Origin: JANXUC01 sp964619065
GTDB taxonomy: Bacteria > Acidobacteriota > Terriglobia > Terriglobales > Acidobacteriaceae
DNA length: 64,000 bases
Reading direction: 5' to 3'
Assembly (NCBI GenBank): GCA_964619065.1
Contig: CAZUCC010000017.1
Coordinates: 9,678-73,677 of the forward strand
The notes beneath the pieces are model-generated. The model did no database searches, was not told the origin of the DNA, and was given only the letters and a program-made list of their open reading frames with translations. Positions 24,377 to 33,535 of the stretch are shown here, in pieces. A program made the translations under genes and the position numbers. Every line of letters starts with the position of its first letter. Within the stretch, counting starts at the first letter, position 1.

Positions 24377-27132
24377 GCCGGGGACTCCGCAGAAGATTCC
24401 GCGATTGTGGAGTTGGGCGCGTTTGAGACTGGCTCAGTGAGGGTGGCGTAGTCGAGGTGCAAGCGGCGCCAGCCTACGCTGGACCACATTGTTTTCTGCA
24501 GGGCGAGCTCAGCGTCGAGCAAGGCGCGATAGCGGGAGGCGGGATTGGCGGCGAGGCTGGCGGGACAGCCGTCTTCCGCGATGGTGCCATCCTCTATAAG
24601 GAGGACGCGTTCAAAGCTGAGAGTTTCGCTGACGTCGTGCGTGATGCAGAGCAGGGTAACGTTGTTCCATAAAGTGCGAACGCGGTGAAGCAGTGTGCGG
24701 CGCTGATTGCGATCGAGGCCGCGAAATGGTTCATCGAGAATGACCAAGCGTGTGCCGGGCCGGAGCAAAGCACGCGCCAGCCGGACTCGCTGTCCCTCTC
24801 CACCGGAGACTAGTGCACCGCCTTCGCCGAGGTGAGTTTCGAAGCCGTCGGGGAGACGTTCAAGGACGCGACGGAGTTCGGCGGCATCGAGGACTTGCAT
24901 CATGGAAGCAGGTTGTTCTTTGGAGGAAGCGTTAGCGGCGTCGTCAGGCGATCCGTAGCGAATATTTTCCAGAAACGAGCGGTTCCATAGCTGCACGGCG
25001 GGATCGACCCAGGCGCTGTGGCGGCGCAGCTCTTCGAGGCACCGCGTGATGGGGCGGCCATCGATGAGCACTTGGCCTTGCACGGGCCGCCACCAGCCGA
25101 GCAGAAGTCCAACCAAGCTCGACTTGCCTGCGCCTGAGGGGCCAACAATGGCAACGTGTGCTGCGGCTGGGATGCGAGTCGTGATGTTGTGGAGGATGGT
25201 GTGTCCGGCGGCGCGGATGGTTACGTTGTCGAGGTGGATGGAGACTGGAGCCTGGCTATCGACATCCGGCTGTCGGCTGTCGGCTTCTGCACGGGCGGGG
25301 ACGCCTGCGCCTCCATTGTTCGTAATTCCATCGTGTATGGAATTCTCTTCTTCTAACGCGCCGAGTGGTTCGAGGAGGCGGAGGGCGCGGTTGCGGTACG
25401 CGGGGTACTGCCAAGCGATTTGTGCGATCTCTTGACCGAGGACGGGGAGGTTGAGCGCCCAATATATAAGGAGGAGAACGGCGCCAGCTTCGGCGCTGCG
25501 CGCGAGATGGGAGAAAAGCATCCAGGCGGCGAGTCCGAAACCGACGGTGAACTGCAGGGCTTCAAACCACACGGCGACAGTTTGAAGCCCGAGACCGGCG
25601 GCGGCCCAGCCCGTCAATAGTTCACGATGCTCACGCCGGACGGCCCGCTGCGCGCCGTGTACCTGAATCGGAACAAGGCCAAGCAGGGAGTCGAGGTAGT
25701 AGCGGGAGAGCGCGCCGCTGTGGGTGCGCACCCGCAAATCACGCTCGATGACTGTCGGCTGCGCCAGCAAGGGCAAGGCGATGGCCACGAACGCAGCGAG
25801 GGCAGCGAGTGGGGCTATGGCGGGATCGAGCCATGCGATTCCTATAGCTGTAAGAATGAGTTCGAACATGGAGCGCACGAGCTGTCCGCCAAGTTCCGGG
25901 AGATGCCGAATGCGGTGAATCATGTGGCTGCGCTCGGTCATGTCGGACATGAGGCGGCTCTGGAAGTAGCGGTCAGAGAGGCGCGGGATCTTTTCGAGGA
26001 AGGCCTGCCTCAACCGTGTTTCAAGACGACGCCCCATGCGGAGCAGGCTGGTGATGACAGGGAATTCCAGAAACAAAAGGACTAGCAAGAATAGGAGCAA
26101 TGCGCCGACAGCAGCCAGGCGTTGGCCGGAGAGTCCGAGTTCGCGACCCAAATCGAACAATCCACGAAAGAGAATGGCTTCGAGAATTACCCCGCCCGCA
26201 GCGAGAAGCGAAGTAAAGAGAAGTAGTAAGGGGGACAAGACTCCATCGGCGCGCAAGAGACGCAGCAGCTCGAAGCCGGGACGGGCAGGCTTTTCCGAGA
26301 GGGCTGCGGCAATTTCTGGGGAAATTGGGACGTCCGGGGAACTCAACTTCACGTCAAGACTGGACTTGTGCAGGCGTCCTCGGACCTGGAGCAGAACTGC
26401 ACCTTTGAGTTGAAGTTCGTCTTTATGCTCTATAGGAAGAACGGACCAAAAGTCCGTGGGTATATTGGAATCGCTCTGGCAGAAGTGGCCGAGCAGTTTG
26501 CGGCATTGGCGGCCGGAGCGGACGCCGCCACTGTCCTGGATGGCCTGGACGAGACGGGTGGCAGCGTCGAGTTGAGCCATGGATCGCCAAGTGGGATCGG
26601 TGAGGGCGACGTTGAGGAGATTCTTGCCGTCAATGCCGAGGTTTTGCAATCGCCGCTGGAAGACGGCTTGCGCTGTGGGAGTCGCGGCCCACTCACGCCA
26701 CGCCTCGGCGGGGACATTCGTTTTGTGAACGTAGACTTCATCGAGAAATGTGCGGCAGGAAATCCAACGGCGCCCGCTGGCTGGATCCATACATTGCAGA
26801 AGTGATCCATGCCTCCGCCACACCACTTGGAAATGCGTATTGCCGTTGGGGAGACGCACAACGACGATGGCGGGAAGGGTTTGCGCTTCCGGGAGGAGGA
26901 GGTGGTCGAGCGGGAGCATGACCTGCTCGGCGTCGAGGCCGAGTTGGGCTGCGACTTCCTCGAGAGTGTCAATGGAGGTGCCGTCGACATCGGTTTGGCA
27001 GGCTTCACGAAGGCGGCCATAGCTGACCGGAATTCCAAAGCCCTCAAGCAGGCATTTGAGCGAGGCGGGTCCGCAGTCCATGGCGGACGCTTGTATGACT
27101 TCTGGAACAAAGAAACGCCGCGAGCTGGTCAT
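24373..27132 (-). CDS. NHLM-like C39 peptidase-ABC exporter
   Basis: A 919-residue bacteriocin-type exporter. Residues 8-140 are a C39 peptidase with Gln14, Cys20 (SAMDCGPASLKCLL), His100 (NTHFQVVW) and Asp116 (MDPASGRRW), a complete catalytic set that in this family cuts leaders after Gly-Gly or Gly-Ala. An inserted region (about 145-300) precedes six membrane spans (about 305-560) and an ATPase with Walker A GPSGAGKSS, signature VSGGEGQRVRLARALL and Walker B LVILDEPFRGLD. It forms an operon with the adaptor gene nine bases upstream and the second ABC gene downstream. The cargo peptide is not next to it. GAGG stands seven bases before the ATG. Confidence 0.9.
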   Translation of the reverse strand: MTSSRRFFVPEVIQASAMDCGPASLKCLLEGFGIPVSYGRLREACQTDVDGTSIDTLEEVAAQLGLDAEQVMLPLDHLLLPEAQTLPAIVVVRLPNGNTHFQVVWRRHGSLLQCMDPASGRRWISCRTFLDEVYVHKTNVPAEAWREWAATPTAQAVFQRRLQNLGIDGKNLLNVALTDPTWRSMAQLDAATRLVQAIQDSGGVRSGRQCRKLLGHFCQSDSNIPTDFWSVLPIEHKDELQLKGAVLLQVRGRLHKSSLDVKLSSPDVPISPEIAAALSEKPARPGFELLRLLRADGVLSPLLLLFTSLLAAGGVILEAILFRGLFDLGRELGLSGQRLAAVGALLLFLLVLLFLEFPVITSLLRMGRRLETRLRQAFLEKIPRLSDRYFQSRLMSDMTERSHMIHRIRHLPELGGQLVRSMFELILTAIGIAWLDPAIAPLAALAAFVAIALPLLAQPTVIERDLRVRTHSGALSRYYLDSLLGLVPIQVHGAQRAVRREHRELLTGWAAAGLGLQTVAVWFEALQFTVGFGLAAWMLFSHLARSAEAGAVLLLIYWALNLPVLGQEIAQIAWQYPAYRNRALRLLEPLGALEEENSIHDGITNNGGAGVPARAEADSRQPDVDSQAPVSIHLDNVTIRAAGHTILHNITTRIPAAAHVAIVGPSGAGKSSLVGLLLGWWRPVQGQVLIDGRPITRCLEELRRHSAWVDPAVQLWNRSFLENIRYGSPDDAANASSKEQPASMMQVLDAAELRRVLERLPDGFETHLGEGGALVSGGEGQRVRLARALLRPGTRLVILDEPFRGLDRNQRRTLLHRVRTLWNNVTLLCITHDVSETLSFERVLLIEDGTIAEDGCPASLAANPASRYRALLDAELALQKTMWSSVGWRRLHLDYATLTEPVSNAPNSTIAESSAESPA

Positions 27133-27141
27133 GCGGAGACC

Positions 27142-28320
27142 TCAGCGGGCGTTTGCAAAGGCGCTCCTTGGGGCGGTGATCATTTGGCCCGCTGCGCGGA
27201 GGACGATGTTTGCTGGGGTGAGGCGTTCGACTTCGACTTCAACGGAGCCTGGGAGTCCATGTTGCAGCGAGAAAGGAAGCGGTGCGTTGCTGGCGAGACT
27301 GAGTTCGACGCGCACTTTGCCGTCACGAATTTCTCCGGCGACAGTAGAAACCGTGGTGGCGATGCTGCCGTATTCGGTCCAGGGAAAACCTTCGAGACGG
27401 AGGCGGCCGGACTGGCCAGGGTGGATGCGTCCGAGGGCGGCGGATGGCGGGAACTCGGCCACGGCACGCAAACGTCCTTCGGGAAGAATGGCGCAGAGGC
27501 GGTCGGCTTCATCCACAACACCTCCGGGGCGGAGTGGCGCGACTTCGGCGAGCTTGCCGGAAATGGGGGCTCGAATGACGCGGCGTTCGACTTCATAGGT
27601 AAGGCGGTCGATGGTGGCGCGCGCCGTGGCTTGTTCGCCTTCGAGCTTGCGAATTTCTCCGGAAAGATTCTCCGATTGAATTTGACGTTCACTTTCGCGA
27701 GTGCCTTGGCCCTGCTGCAGGCGACCTGCCTCCAGGCGAAGGCTTTCGGCGGCCTGGCGGCGGCGTTCGGCTTCGAGTTGGCCTTGTTCGAACTCGCGCT
27801 GGGGAATCAGATCCTGTTTGCGCAGTTCATCCAGGCGGTGAGCCTCGTCCGTTCCGGAGCGGGCGAGCGCTTCGGCTTCCCGGAATTTCGCGTTCGCTTG
27901 GTCCTGGGCGATGCGGGTGGTTTGCTGCTCGCGGGAGCGGGCCTCATTGATGGAGAGGAGTTGGCTGCGAAGCGAAGCAATCTCGGAGGTGAGCGCGGTG
28001 ACATGCGCGGTTTCTTCCTGGACCTGAAAACGCTCGGCGTTGGAGTCGAGTTCGACGAGGACATCACCAGCGCGCACCTCGCGGCCCAGTTGTAAGTTGC
28101 TGGTCACAACGCGAGCAAGAACCGGAGATTGTATAGGGCGGACTTCCTGGTCGACTTCAAGGCGTGCTGTGGAAGTGACTTCGTAGCGAGGAATCTTCGC
28201 GAGGAAAAACCAGGCTAGCCAGCCGGTCAACAGCATGAAGGCGAATCCGAGGGCGAGAAACGACCCGCGAAAGCCATCAGTGGCAAGGGCTCGAGCCGTG
28301 CGCGAAAATGCGGTCGACAT
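27142..28320 (-). CDS. HlyD-family membrane fusion protein of the peptide exporter
   Basis: A 392-residue adaptor with one N-terminal membrane span (residues about 22-45), a biotinyl-lipoyl-like half (RPIQSPVLARV), a long coiled coil (about 105-225, rich in Arg, Glu, Gln and Ala) and a second lipoyl/beta-barrel half starting at RVIRAPISGKLAEV. It should bridge the inner-membrane ABC pair to the outer membrane. First gene of the three-gene operon; the next gene starts nine bases after its stop. GGGAGAG lies eight bases before the ATG. No outer-membrane TolC-like gene is in the window. Confidence 0.9.
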   Translation of the reverse strand: MSTAFSRTARALATDGFRGSFLALGFAFMLLTGWLAWFFLAKIPRYEVTSTARLEVDQEVRPIQSPVLARVVTSNLQLGREVRAGDVLVELDSNAERFQVQEETAHVTALTSEIASLRSQLLSINEARSREQQTTRIAQDQANAKFREAEALARSGTDEAHRLDELRKQDLIPQREFEQGQLEAERRRQAAESLRLEAGRLQQGQGTRESERQIQSENLSGEIRKLEGEQATARATIDRLTYEVERRVIRAPISGKLAEVAPLRPGGVVDEADRLCAILPEGRLRAVAEFPPSAALGRIHPGQSGRLRLEGFPWTEYGSIATTVSTVAGEIRDGKVRVELSLASNAPLPFSLQHGLPGSVEVEVERLTPANIVLRAAGQMITAPRSAFANAR

Positions 28321-28362
28321 GTCGCGTTCTCTCCCGGGGCAGGTTCCTACGCGCTACCTAGA

Positions 28363-28381
28363 GTACCGCACGAGGCGGTAC
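28363..28381. promoter_or_regulatory. Perfect inverted repeat upstream of the exporter operon
   Basis: GTACCGC-ACGAG-GCGGTAC, 43 bases before the adaptor start codon on the minus strand. It has the size of a repressor operator, but no regulator gene is adjacent, so its role is open. Confidence 0.4.
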
Positions 28382-28394
28382 GGCGGCTTACCAA

Positions 28395-28640
28395 TTGCAG
28401 CAATGTGGCTGGCGGGACCTGGTTGGGCAAGGGCTCTTCCACGAGCGCCCAGCGCCGCCAGTCTGCGACGTATTGAAGGACGCCAGAAGTCCCCAGAACC
28501 CGGGTGGCATGGAGGCGCCAGTACATCTCATGGCCACCGATCAGTGCACCGATGCCAAAAAGCCTGAACCCAGCTTCCACGCTGTGGAATTGGCCCTGAT
28601 CCGATGCATGGAAGGCCGAGGCTATGAAATCATGCTCTGA
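28395..28640 (+). CDS. Possible small protein (81 codons), weak evidence
   Basis: The frame ends with CTDAKKPEPSFHAVELALIR followed by CMEGRGYEIML. The pattern C-x(n)-ALxRCMExRGYxx recalls the tails of small Cys-pair envelope proteins, where a final Cys-Met-x-x-x-Gly-Tyr is common. There is no signal peptide in this frame and no ribosome-binding site before 28395, so it may be a decayed gene or chance. No better gene is seen in 28321-28718. Confidence 0.25.
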   Translation: MQQCGWRDLVGQGLFHERPAPPVCDVLKDARSPQNPGGMEAPVHLMATDQCTDAKKPEPSFHAVELALIRCMEGRGYEIML

Positions 28641-28718
28641 CGTGAAAACAGCTCACATGGAGTGGCGACAGCGTTGGAGTTTGGTATGGCTCTTGTTGCT
28701 CACCCGGTCTGATCAACT

Positions 28719-30041
28719 ATGACGGCATCAGAGCCAAGCATTGCGGCACCAGCTCGGACTATTCCCAACTTGCGTTGGTGGATTGGGGGATTGCTGTTTG
28801 CTTCCACCGTCATCAATTATGTTGACCGGCAAACTTTTTCCCTACTCGCTCCCTTTCTCCAGCAAGACTACCACTGGACGAATACTGACTATGCTAATCT
28901 GCTGATCGGATTTCGCGTGGCGTATTCCATTGGTCAAACGGTTTGCGGCAGGCTGGTTGATCGAGTGGGTACCCGACGCGGGTTGAGCCTTACCGTGTTG
29001 TTATATTCGATCGTTTCCATCTGCACGTCGCTGGCCAGCGGATTCTATAGCTTTGCGACGTTTCGCTTTCTGTTGGGAGCGACAGAATCCGCCAACTGGC
29101 CGGGAGCCACGAAGGCGGTCTCGGAGTGGTTTCCGAAGCGTGAGCGTGGTCTGGCGACCGCATTTTTCGACAGCGGATCATCCATTGGCGGTGCGCTCGC
29201 ACCCTTCATCGTGCTGGAGGTGTATTTTCGCTGGGGCTGGCGCCCAGCTTTTGTAATGCCGGGAATGTTGGGATTGGTCTGGTTGATCGTGTGGCGCAAG
29301 GTGTACCACCCGCCGAGTGAGCATCCCCGCATTGGCAAGGCAGAACTCCAAATGATTCTGCTGGACAAGGACGCGGGAGCGGAGTTGGGAAAGCCACGCC
29401 TGCGCTGGCGCGATTTGCTGAAGTTGCCACAGACCTGGGGTACGATTATCGCGAAAAGTTTCACCGATCCTGTGTGGTTTTTTATCACCGACTGGTTTCC
29501 GATTTACCTGGTGGCCAAGGGGATTCCACTGAAGAACGGTTTGATCGCGGTCTGGATTCCGTTTATTGCTGCCGATCTTGGAAATTTCTTTGGTGGTGGC
29601 GCATCGGGTTATTTGATCAAGCATGGATGGTCGCTCGGAGCGGCAAGAAAAGCGCTGGTAGTGTTCGGAGGAATTGGCGTTCTATTACTTATACCTACGG
29701 TGCTAACAGTGAACCTTTACTGGATTACCCTGCTCTTTGCGCTTGCAACGTTTTCCTATGCCGCCTTTTCGACGATTGCGAATGTGCTGCCGTCGGACCT
29801 TTTTAACAGCACGTCTGTCGCCTCCGTGAGCGGCTTGGGCGGAACAGCGGCGGGTATTGGAACCATTATCGCGTTCAAACTGATCGGACATTTTTCCGAT
29901 GCGCCTCATGTAGCGGCAATGCACTCCTTCGATCGCATCATCTTTGCAGCCGGCATCTTGCCCTTCCTCGGAATGATTCTTGTGCTGTTGCTTGTCCGCA
30001 ATACAGAAGCGACGGATAAAGGGTTGGTCCGCCGTATTTAA
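28719..30041 (+). CDS. MFS transporter, ACS family (hexuronate/galactonate-type), first copy
   Basis: A 440-residue integral membrane protein with twelve predicted spans. Features of the anion:cation symporter group (ExuT/DgoT-like) are visible: NYVDRQTFSLLAPFLQ in helix 1, RVAYSIGQTVCGRLVDRVGTR between helices 2 and 3, and ATESANWPGATKAVSEWFPKRERG, where the family has a conserved SEWFP. The adjacent genes point to uronate or aldonate uptake. It overlaps the upstream limit of the mannonate dehydratase frame and is likely the first gene of the uronate operon. The ribosome-binding site is weak. Confidence 0.88.
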   Translation: MTASEPSIAAPARTIPNLRWWIGGLLFASTVINYVDRQTFSLLAPFLQQDYHWTNTDYANLLIGFRVAYSIGQTVCGRLVDRVGTRRGLSLTVLLYSIVSICTSLASGFYSFATFRFLLGATESANWPGATKAVSEWFPKRERGLATAFFDSGSSIGGALAPFIVLEVYFRWGWRPAFVMPGMLGLVWLIVWRKVYHPPSEHPRIGKAELQMILLDKDAGAELGKPRLRWRDLLKLPQTWGTIIAKSFTDPVWFFITDWFPIYLVAKGIPLKNGLIAVWIPFIAADLGNFFGGGASGYLIKHGWSLGAARKALVVFGGIGVLLLIPTVLTVNLYWITLLFALATFSYAAFSTIANVLPSDLFNSTSVASVSGLGGTAAGIGTIIAFKLIGHFSDAPHVAAMHSFDRIIFAAGILPFLGMILVLLLVRNTEATDKGLVRRI

Positions 30042-30124
30042 TGAGAGTAGATGGCGCGCTAAGAGTCGTTCCAGCACGAGCAGGACCAGGTAAGGACACT
30101 CGGGAAACAAGCGCAGGAGAACAG

Positions 30125-31333
30125 GTGAAGATCACCGACGCAAAAGTTTTTGTCTGCAGCCCTGGAAGAAACTTCGTCACGCTGAAGATCTACACCGATG
30201 AAGGTGTTTATGGTCTAGGAGACGCCACTCTGAATGGACGCGAACTCTCTGTGGCTTCGTTCCTCACGGATCATCTGATTCCGTGTTTGGTCGGCCGCGA
30301 CCCTTTCCAAACTGAAGACATCTGGCACTATTTTTATCGAGGCACCTACTGGCGAGGGGGGCCAGTCACCATGAGCGCGATAGCCGCGATTGATATGGCG
30401 CTGTGGGACATCAAGGGCAAAGCTTTGAATACCCCGGTCTACAACTTGCTTGGGGGGAAAAGCAGAAACGCCGTGCTCGTGTACGGTCACGCCAACGGGC
30501 GGGACATCGAGGAAACATCCGATGAGGTTGGCAAGTACATCGCCTTGGGCTACCATGCGGTCCGCGCGCAGACGGGCATACCGGGTCTTCCGTCCACATA
30601 CGGTGTTGCCTCAGAGAAGCTATTTTATGAGCCAGCGAAAAAGGGACTGCCTCCTGAGAACGCCTGGTCTACAGAAAAATATCTTCTCCACGTGCCACAA
30701 CTATTTGAATCGCTCCGGATGAAATATGGCAGTGAAATTCATTTGCTGCACGACTCTCATCACCGTCTGACGCCCATCGAAGCAGCCAGGCTGGGCAAGA
30801 GTCTGGAACCGTATCATCTGTTCTGGCTGGAAGACCCTGTCACGGCGGAGCTGCAGGAAGGGCTCCGAATTGTCCGCCAGCACACCACAACTCCTCTTGC
30901 CATTGGCGAAGTTTTTAGCTCTATATGGGACGCGCACATTCTGATCACCGAGCAGCTGATCGACTACATCCGAATGACGATTGTTCACAGCGGTGGAATT
31001 ACGCATCTGAAGAAAATTGCCGCCCTCGCCGAAATCTATCATGTGCGGACGGGTTGCCACGGGGCCACCGACTTGTCGCCCGTTTCGATGGGCGCGGCTC
31101 TCCATTTCGATATCGCCATCAATAATTTTGGCATTCAAGAGTACATGCGGCACAGTGCGGAGACAGATGAAGTTTTTCCGCATGCCTATTTCTTCAAAGA
31201 TGGATACCTGCATCCCGGGGATGCGCCCGGGTTCGGCGTGGATTTTGATGAGAAGCTCGCGGAAAAGTTTCCCTATGAACGTGCCTACTTGCCTGTCAAT
31301 CGCAAGTTGGACGGAACGATGTTCAACTGGTAG
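30125..31333 (+). CDS. manD: D-mannonate dehydratase-type enolase-superfamily enzyme (ManD/RspA)
   Basis: From GTG 30125 the protein has 402 residues, the usual ManD length, and begins VKITDAKVFVCSPGRNFVTL as in known members. AGGAG lies five bases upstream, which settles the start over an in-frame ATG at 30041. Metal ligands are seen in HDSHHRLTP, FWLEDPV and AIGEVF; the RAQTGIPG segment carries the family's active-site Arg. ManD removes water from D-mannonate (some members D-gluconate) to give 2-keto-3-deoxygluconate. RspA-type members have very low activity and cannot be excluded, but the position between two uronate-type MFS genes and kduD supports sugar-acid catabolism. Confidence 0.88.
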   Translation: MKITDAKVFVCSPGRNFVTLKIYTDEGVYGLGDATLNGRELSVASFLTDHLIPCLVGRDPFQTEDIWHYFYRGTYWRGGPVTMSAIAAIDMALWDIKGKALNTPVYNLLGGKSRNAVLVYGHANGRDIEETSDEVGKYIALGYHAVRAQTGIPGLPSTYGVASEKLFYEPAKKGLPPENAWSTEKYLLHVPQLFESLRMKYGSEIHLLHDSHHRLTPIEAARLGKSLEPYHLFWLEDPVTAELQEGLRIVRQHTTTPLAIGEVFSSIWDAHILITEQLIDYIRMTIVHSGGITHLKKIAALAEIYHVRTGCHGATDLSPVSMGAALHFDIAINNFGIQEYMRHSAETDEVFPHAYFFKDGYLHPGDAPGFGVDFDEKLAEKFPYERAYLPVNRKLDGTMFNW

Positions 31334-31362
31334 CAGAAACGCCCGTTTGTTGGACGAAAAAC

Positions 31363-32718
31363 ATGGACGGGAACGGAACTGCAATCAAGAAATCGCGATC
31401 AAGAAAAATGGCAATGCCAGTGAGTCCGCCAGGAGTGGAGCCCGGATCCGGGCGAAGAGCCATGCTGTTCCTGGGACGTTTCCGCTGGGTAATTTGCGCA
31501 GTCCTTGTCCTCGGCACCACCAAGAACTACATGGATCGTCAAGTGTTGGCGGTGCTGAAGAGCACCCTTCAGCATAATTTGGGCTGGAACGAAATCGACT
31601 ATAGCAATCTGATTTTTGCGTTTCAGAGCGCGTATGCCGTCGGCATGCTGGTGGTTGGACGTTTCATTGATCGTGTGGGTACGCGGCTGGGTTACGCGTG
31701 TGCCATGGTGTTTTGGAGTCTGGCGTCCATGGCCCACGCTCTGGGCAGCACGTTATCTGGCTTTCTGTTGGCGCGTTCCGCGCTGGGTTTCGGGGAAGCG
31801 GGAGTTTTTCCCGCGAGCCTCAAGACCGTTGCCGAGTGGTTTCCACAAAGAGAACGTGCTCTTGCTACAGGAATTCTCAACGCAGGCACAAATTTCGGCG
31901 CAATTCTCACGCCGTTGTTCGTGCCATGGGTTACGATCCATCTCGGCTGGCGCTGGGCATTTCTGATCACCGGGGCACTGGGATTTTTCTGGCTCGCGGT
32001 TTGGCTTACTGTGTACCGCAAGCCAGAGGAGCACCCGCGTTGCTCAGCCGCGGAGCTCGCCTACATCCGGAGTGATCTCGAAGAAGCATCGGGCAAGATC
32101 AAAGTCCCGTGGCTGGGGCTTTTGAGGTACCGGCAAACCTGGGCCTATGTTGCAGGAAAGTTCCTGATCGATCCAGTGTGGTGGTTCTACTTGTTCTGGG
32201 TGCCTGGCTTTCTACAGCGGGAGCACGGCTTGAATTTGTCGCAAATCGGACTTCCGATTGTACTGATCTATCTGATTTCCGATGCCGGCAGCATCGCCGG
32301 CGGCTGGTTTTCGTCCCGCTTGATCCAGAAGGGCCTTTCGGTCAATGCAGCTCGAAAAATAGCAATGCTCGTTTGTGCTGTCTGTGTGATACCGATCGTA
32401 GTTGCCTACCGTGTGCCAAATATGTGGGAAACAGTTCTGTTCCTCGGAGTCGCCGCCGCTGCGCATCAAGGCTTTTCCACCAATTTGTTCACGATGACGA
32501 CAGATCTGTTCCCGGGGCGTGCGGTTGCTTCCGTAGCGGGAATCGGAGGCATGGCGGGCGCTGTGGGCGGAATGCTGATTGCGAAAATTGTAGGGTACGT
32601 CTTGCAGCGGACAGGCAGCTATTTCATTCCTTTCTTGATTGCTGGTTCCGCATACCTGGTGGCGCTGGGACTGATCCACTGCCTTTCACCACGTCTGGAG
32701 CCAGCAAAGATTGCGTGA
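31363..32718 (+). CDS. MFS transporter, ACS family, second copy
   Basis: A 451-residue membrane protein of the same ACS family as the gene at 28719, with NYMDRQVLAVLKSTLQ, FQSAYAVGMLVVGRFIDRVGTR and SLKTVAEWFPQRERALATG. The two transporters are clear paralogues but differ enough to suggest different substrates, for instance hexuronate and aldonate or unsaturated uronate. The start is uncertain: ATG 31363 lacks a good ribosome-binding site and ATG 31461, just before FRWVICAVLV, fits the usual family N terminus. Its stop overlaps a GTG at 32715 in the kduD frame. Confidence 0.87.
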   Translation: MDGNGTAIKKSRSRKMAMPVSPPGVEPGSGRRAMLFLGRFRWVICAVLVLGTTKNYMDRQVLAVLKSTLQHNLGWNEIDYSNLIFAFQSAYAVGMLVVGRFIDRVGTRLGYACAMVFWSLASMAHALGSTLSGFLLARSALGFGEAGVFPASLKTVAEWFPQRERALATGILNAGTNFGAILTPLFVPWVTIHLGWRWAFLITGALGFFWLAVWLTVYRKPEEHPRCSAAELAYIRSDLEEASGKIKVPWLGLLRYRQTWAYVAGKFLIDPVWWFYLFWVPGFLQREHGLNLSQIGLPIVLIYLISDAGSIAGGWFSSRLIQKGLSVNAARKIAMLVCAVCVIPIVVAYRVPNMWETVLFLGVAAAAHQGFSTNLFTMTTDLFPGRAVASVAGIGGMAGAVGGMLIAKIVGYVLQRTGSYFIPFLIAGSAYLVALGLIHCLSPRLEPAKIA

Positions 32719-32726
32719 GTACAAAA

Positions 32727-33509
32727 ATGGCGGAACATCCAAAAATGATTCTGGAAGCTTTTCAACTAACAGGGAAGAATGCACTCGTAACCGGTTCACG
32801 GAAGGGGTTGGGAACGGGCCTTGCTCTCGCGCTCGCCCAAGCGGGAGCCAACGTTGGATGCCACGGCCAGGGCGCGGACTCCAATAATATTTGCGAGACC
32901 GTGCGGTCTTTTGGGAGGAAGTCGTTTTATTTTGTCGGGGATGTGACGGACCCGGAGGTGTGTACGTCTTTGATTGAAACCACAGTTAAGCAATTTGGTT
33001 CAATCGATATTCTGATCAACAACGCGGGTATGATCCGACGAAGCCCGGCACTGGAATTCAGCGAGGAGCATTGGGATGAGGTCATAGCAGTCAACCTCAC
33101 TTCCGTATTTCGCCTGTCGCAGCTGGCGGCGCGGCAGATGATCCAGAAGAAGCAGGGCGGGAAGATCGTGAACATCGCATCGGTTCTATCGTTTCAGGGA
33201 GGAGTGTTGGTTCCGGCCTATGCGGCCGCCAAGGGCGGAGTCGCGCAACTGACGAAGGCGCTGGCAAATGAATGGGCTCCCGAAGGCATCAACGTCAATG
33301 CTATTGCGCCCGGATATATGGTCACGGACAATACCACAGCCCTACGCCAGGATCCGAATCGCAGCCGGCAGATACTGGAGCGCATACCCGCGGGCCGCTG
33401 GGGCGATCCCGAGGATCTCGCGGGCGCCGCCGTTTTCCTCTGCTCCTCTGCCAGCAATTACGTACACGGACAAGTTATTGCGGTAGACGGCGGTTGGCTG
33501 TCAAGATGA
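32727..33509 (+). CDS. kduD: 2-dehydro-3-deoxy-D-gluconate 5-dehydrogenase (KduD)
   Basis: A classical short-chain dehydrogenase of about 260 residues. NAD site TGSRKGLGTG, NNAGMIRRSPALEFSEEHWD, catalytic Ser in NIASVLSFQGG, YAAAKGG (Tyr-Lys pair) and the C-terminal SSASNYVHGQVIAVDGGW closely follow KduD of enteric bacteria. KduD interconverts 2,5-diketo-3-deoxygluconate and 2-keto-3-deoxygluconate in degradation of pectin or other uronates. The annotated ATG is 32727; ATG 32745 (MILEAFQLTGKN) gives 254 residues, the exact KduD length, and is equally likely. It follows the second MFS gene at once. Confidence 0.92.
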   Translation: MAEHPKMILEAFQLTGKNALVTGSRKGLGTGLALALAQAGANVGCHGQGADSNNICETVRSFGRKSFYFVGDVTDPEVCTSLIETTVKQFGSIDILINNAGMIRRSPALEFSEEHWDEVIAVNLTSVFRLSQLAARQMIQKKQGGKIVNIASVLSFQGGVLVPAYAAAKGGVAQLTKALANEWAPEGINVNAIAPGYMVTDNTTALRQDPNRSRQILERIPAGRWGDPEDLAGAAVFLCSSASNYVHGQVIAVDGGWLSR

Positions 33510-33535
33510 GGGCATAAGCCTAGTGCAGAAGTGGA

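Noticed and set aside
26809..28095. 428-codon plus-strand frame opposite the exporter genes
   Set aside because: Antisense shadow of the HlyD and C39-ABC genes; Gly/Glu/Phe-rich as expected from the complement of their codons.
28347..28580. 77-codon minus-strand frame upstream of the exporter operon as a cargo peptide
   Set aside because: It has no Gly-Gly leader, no ribosome-binding site and no NHLP-type leader features; its composition looks random.
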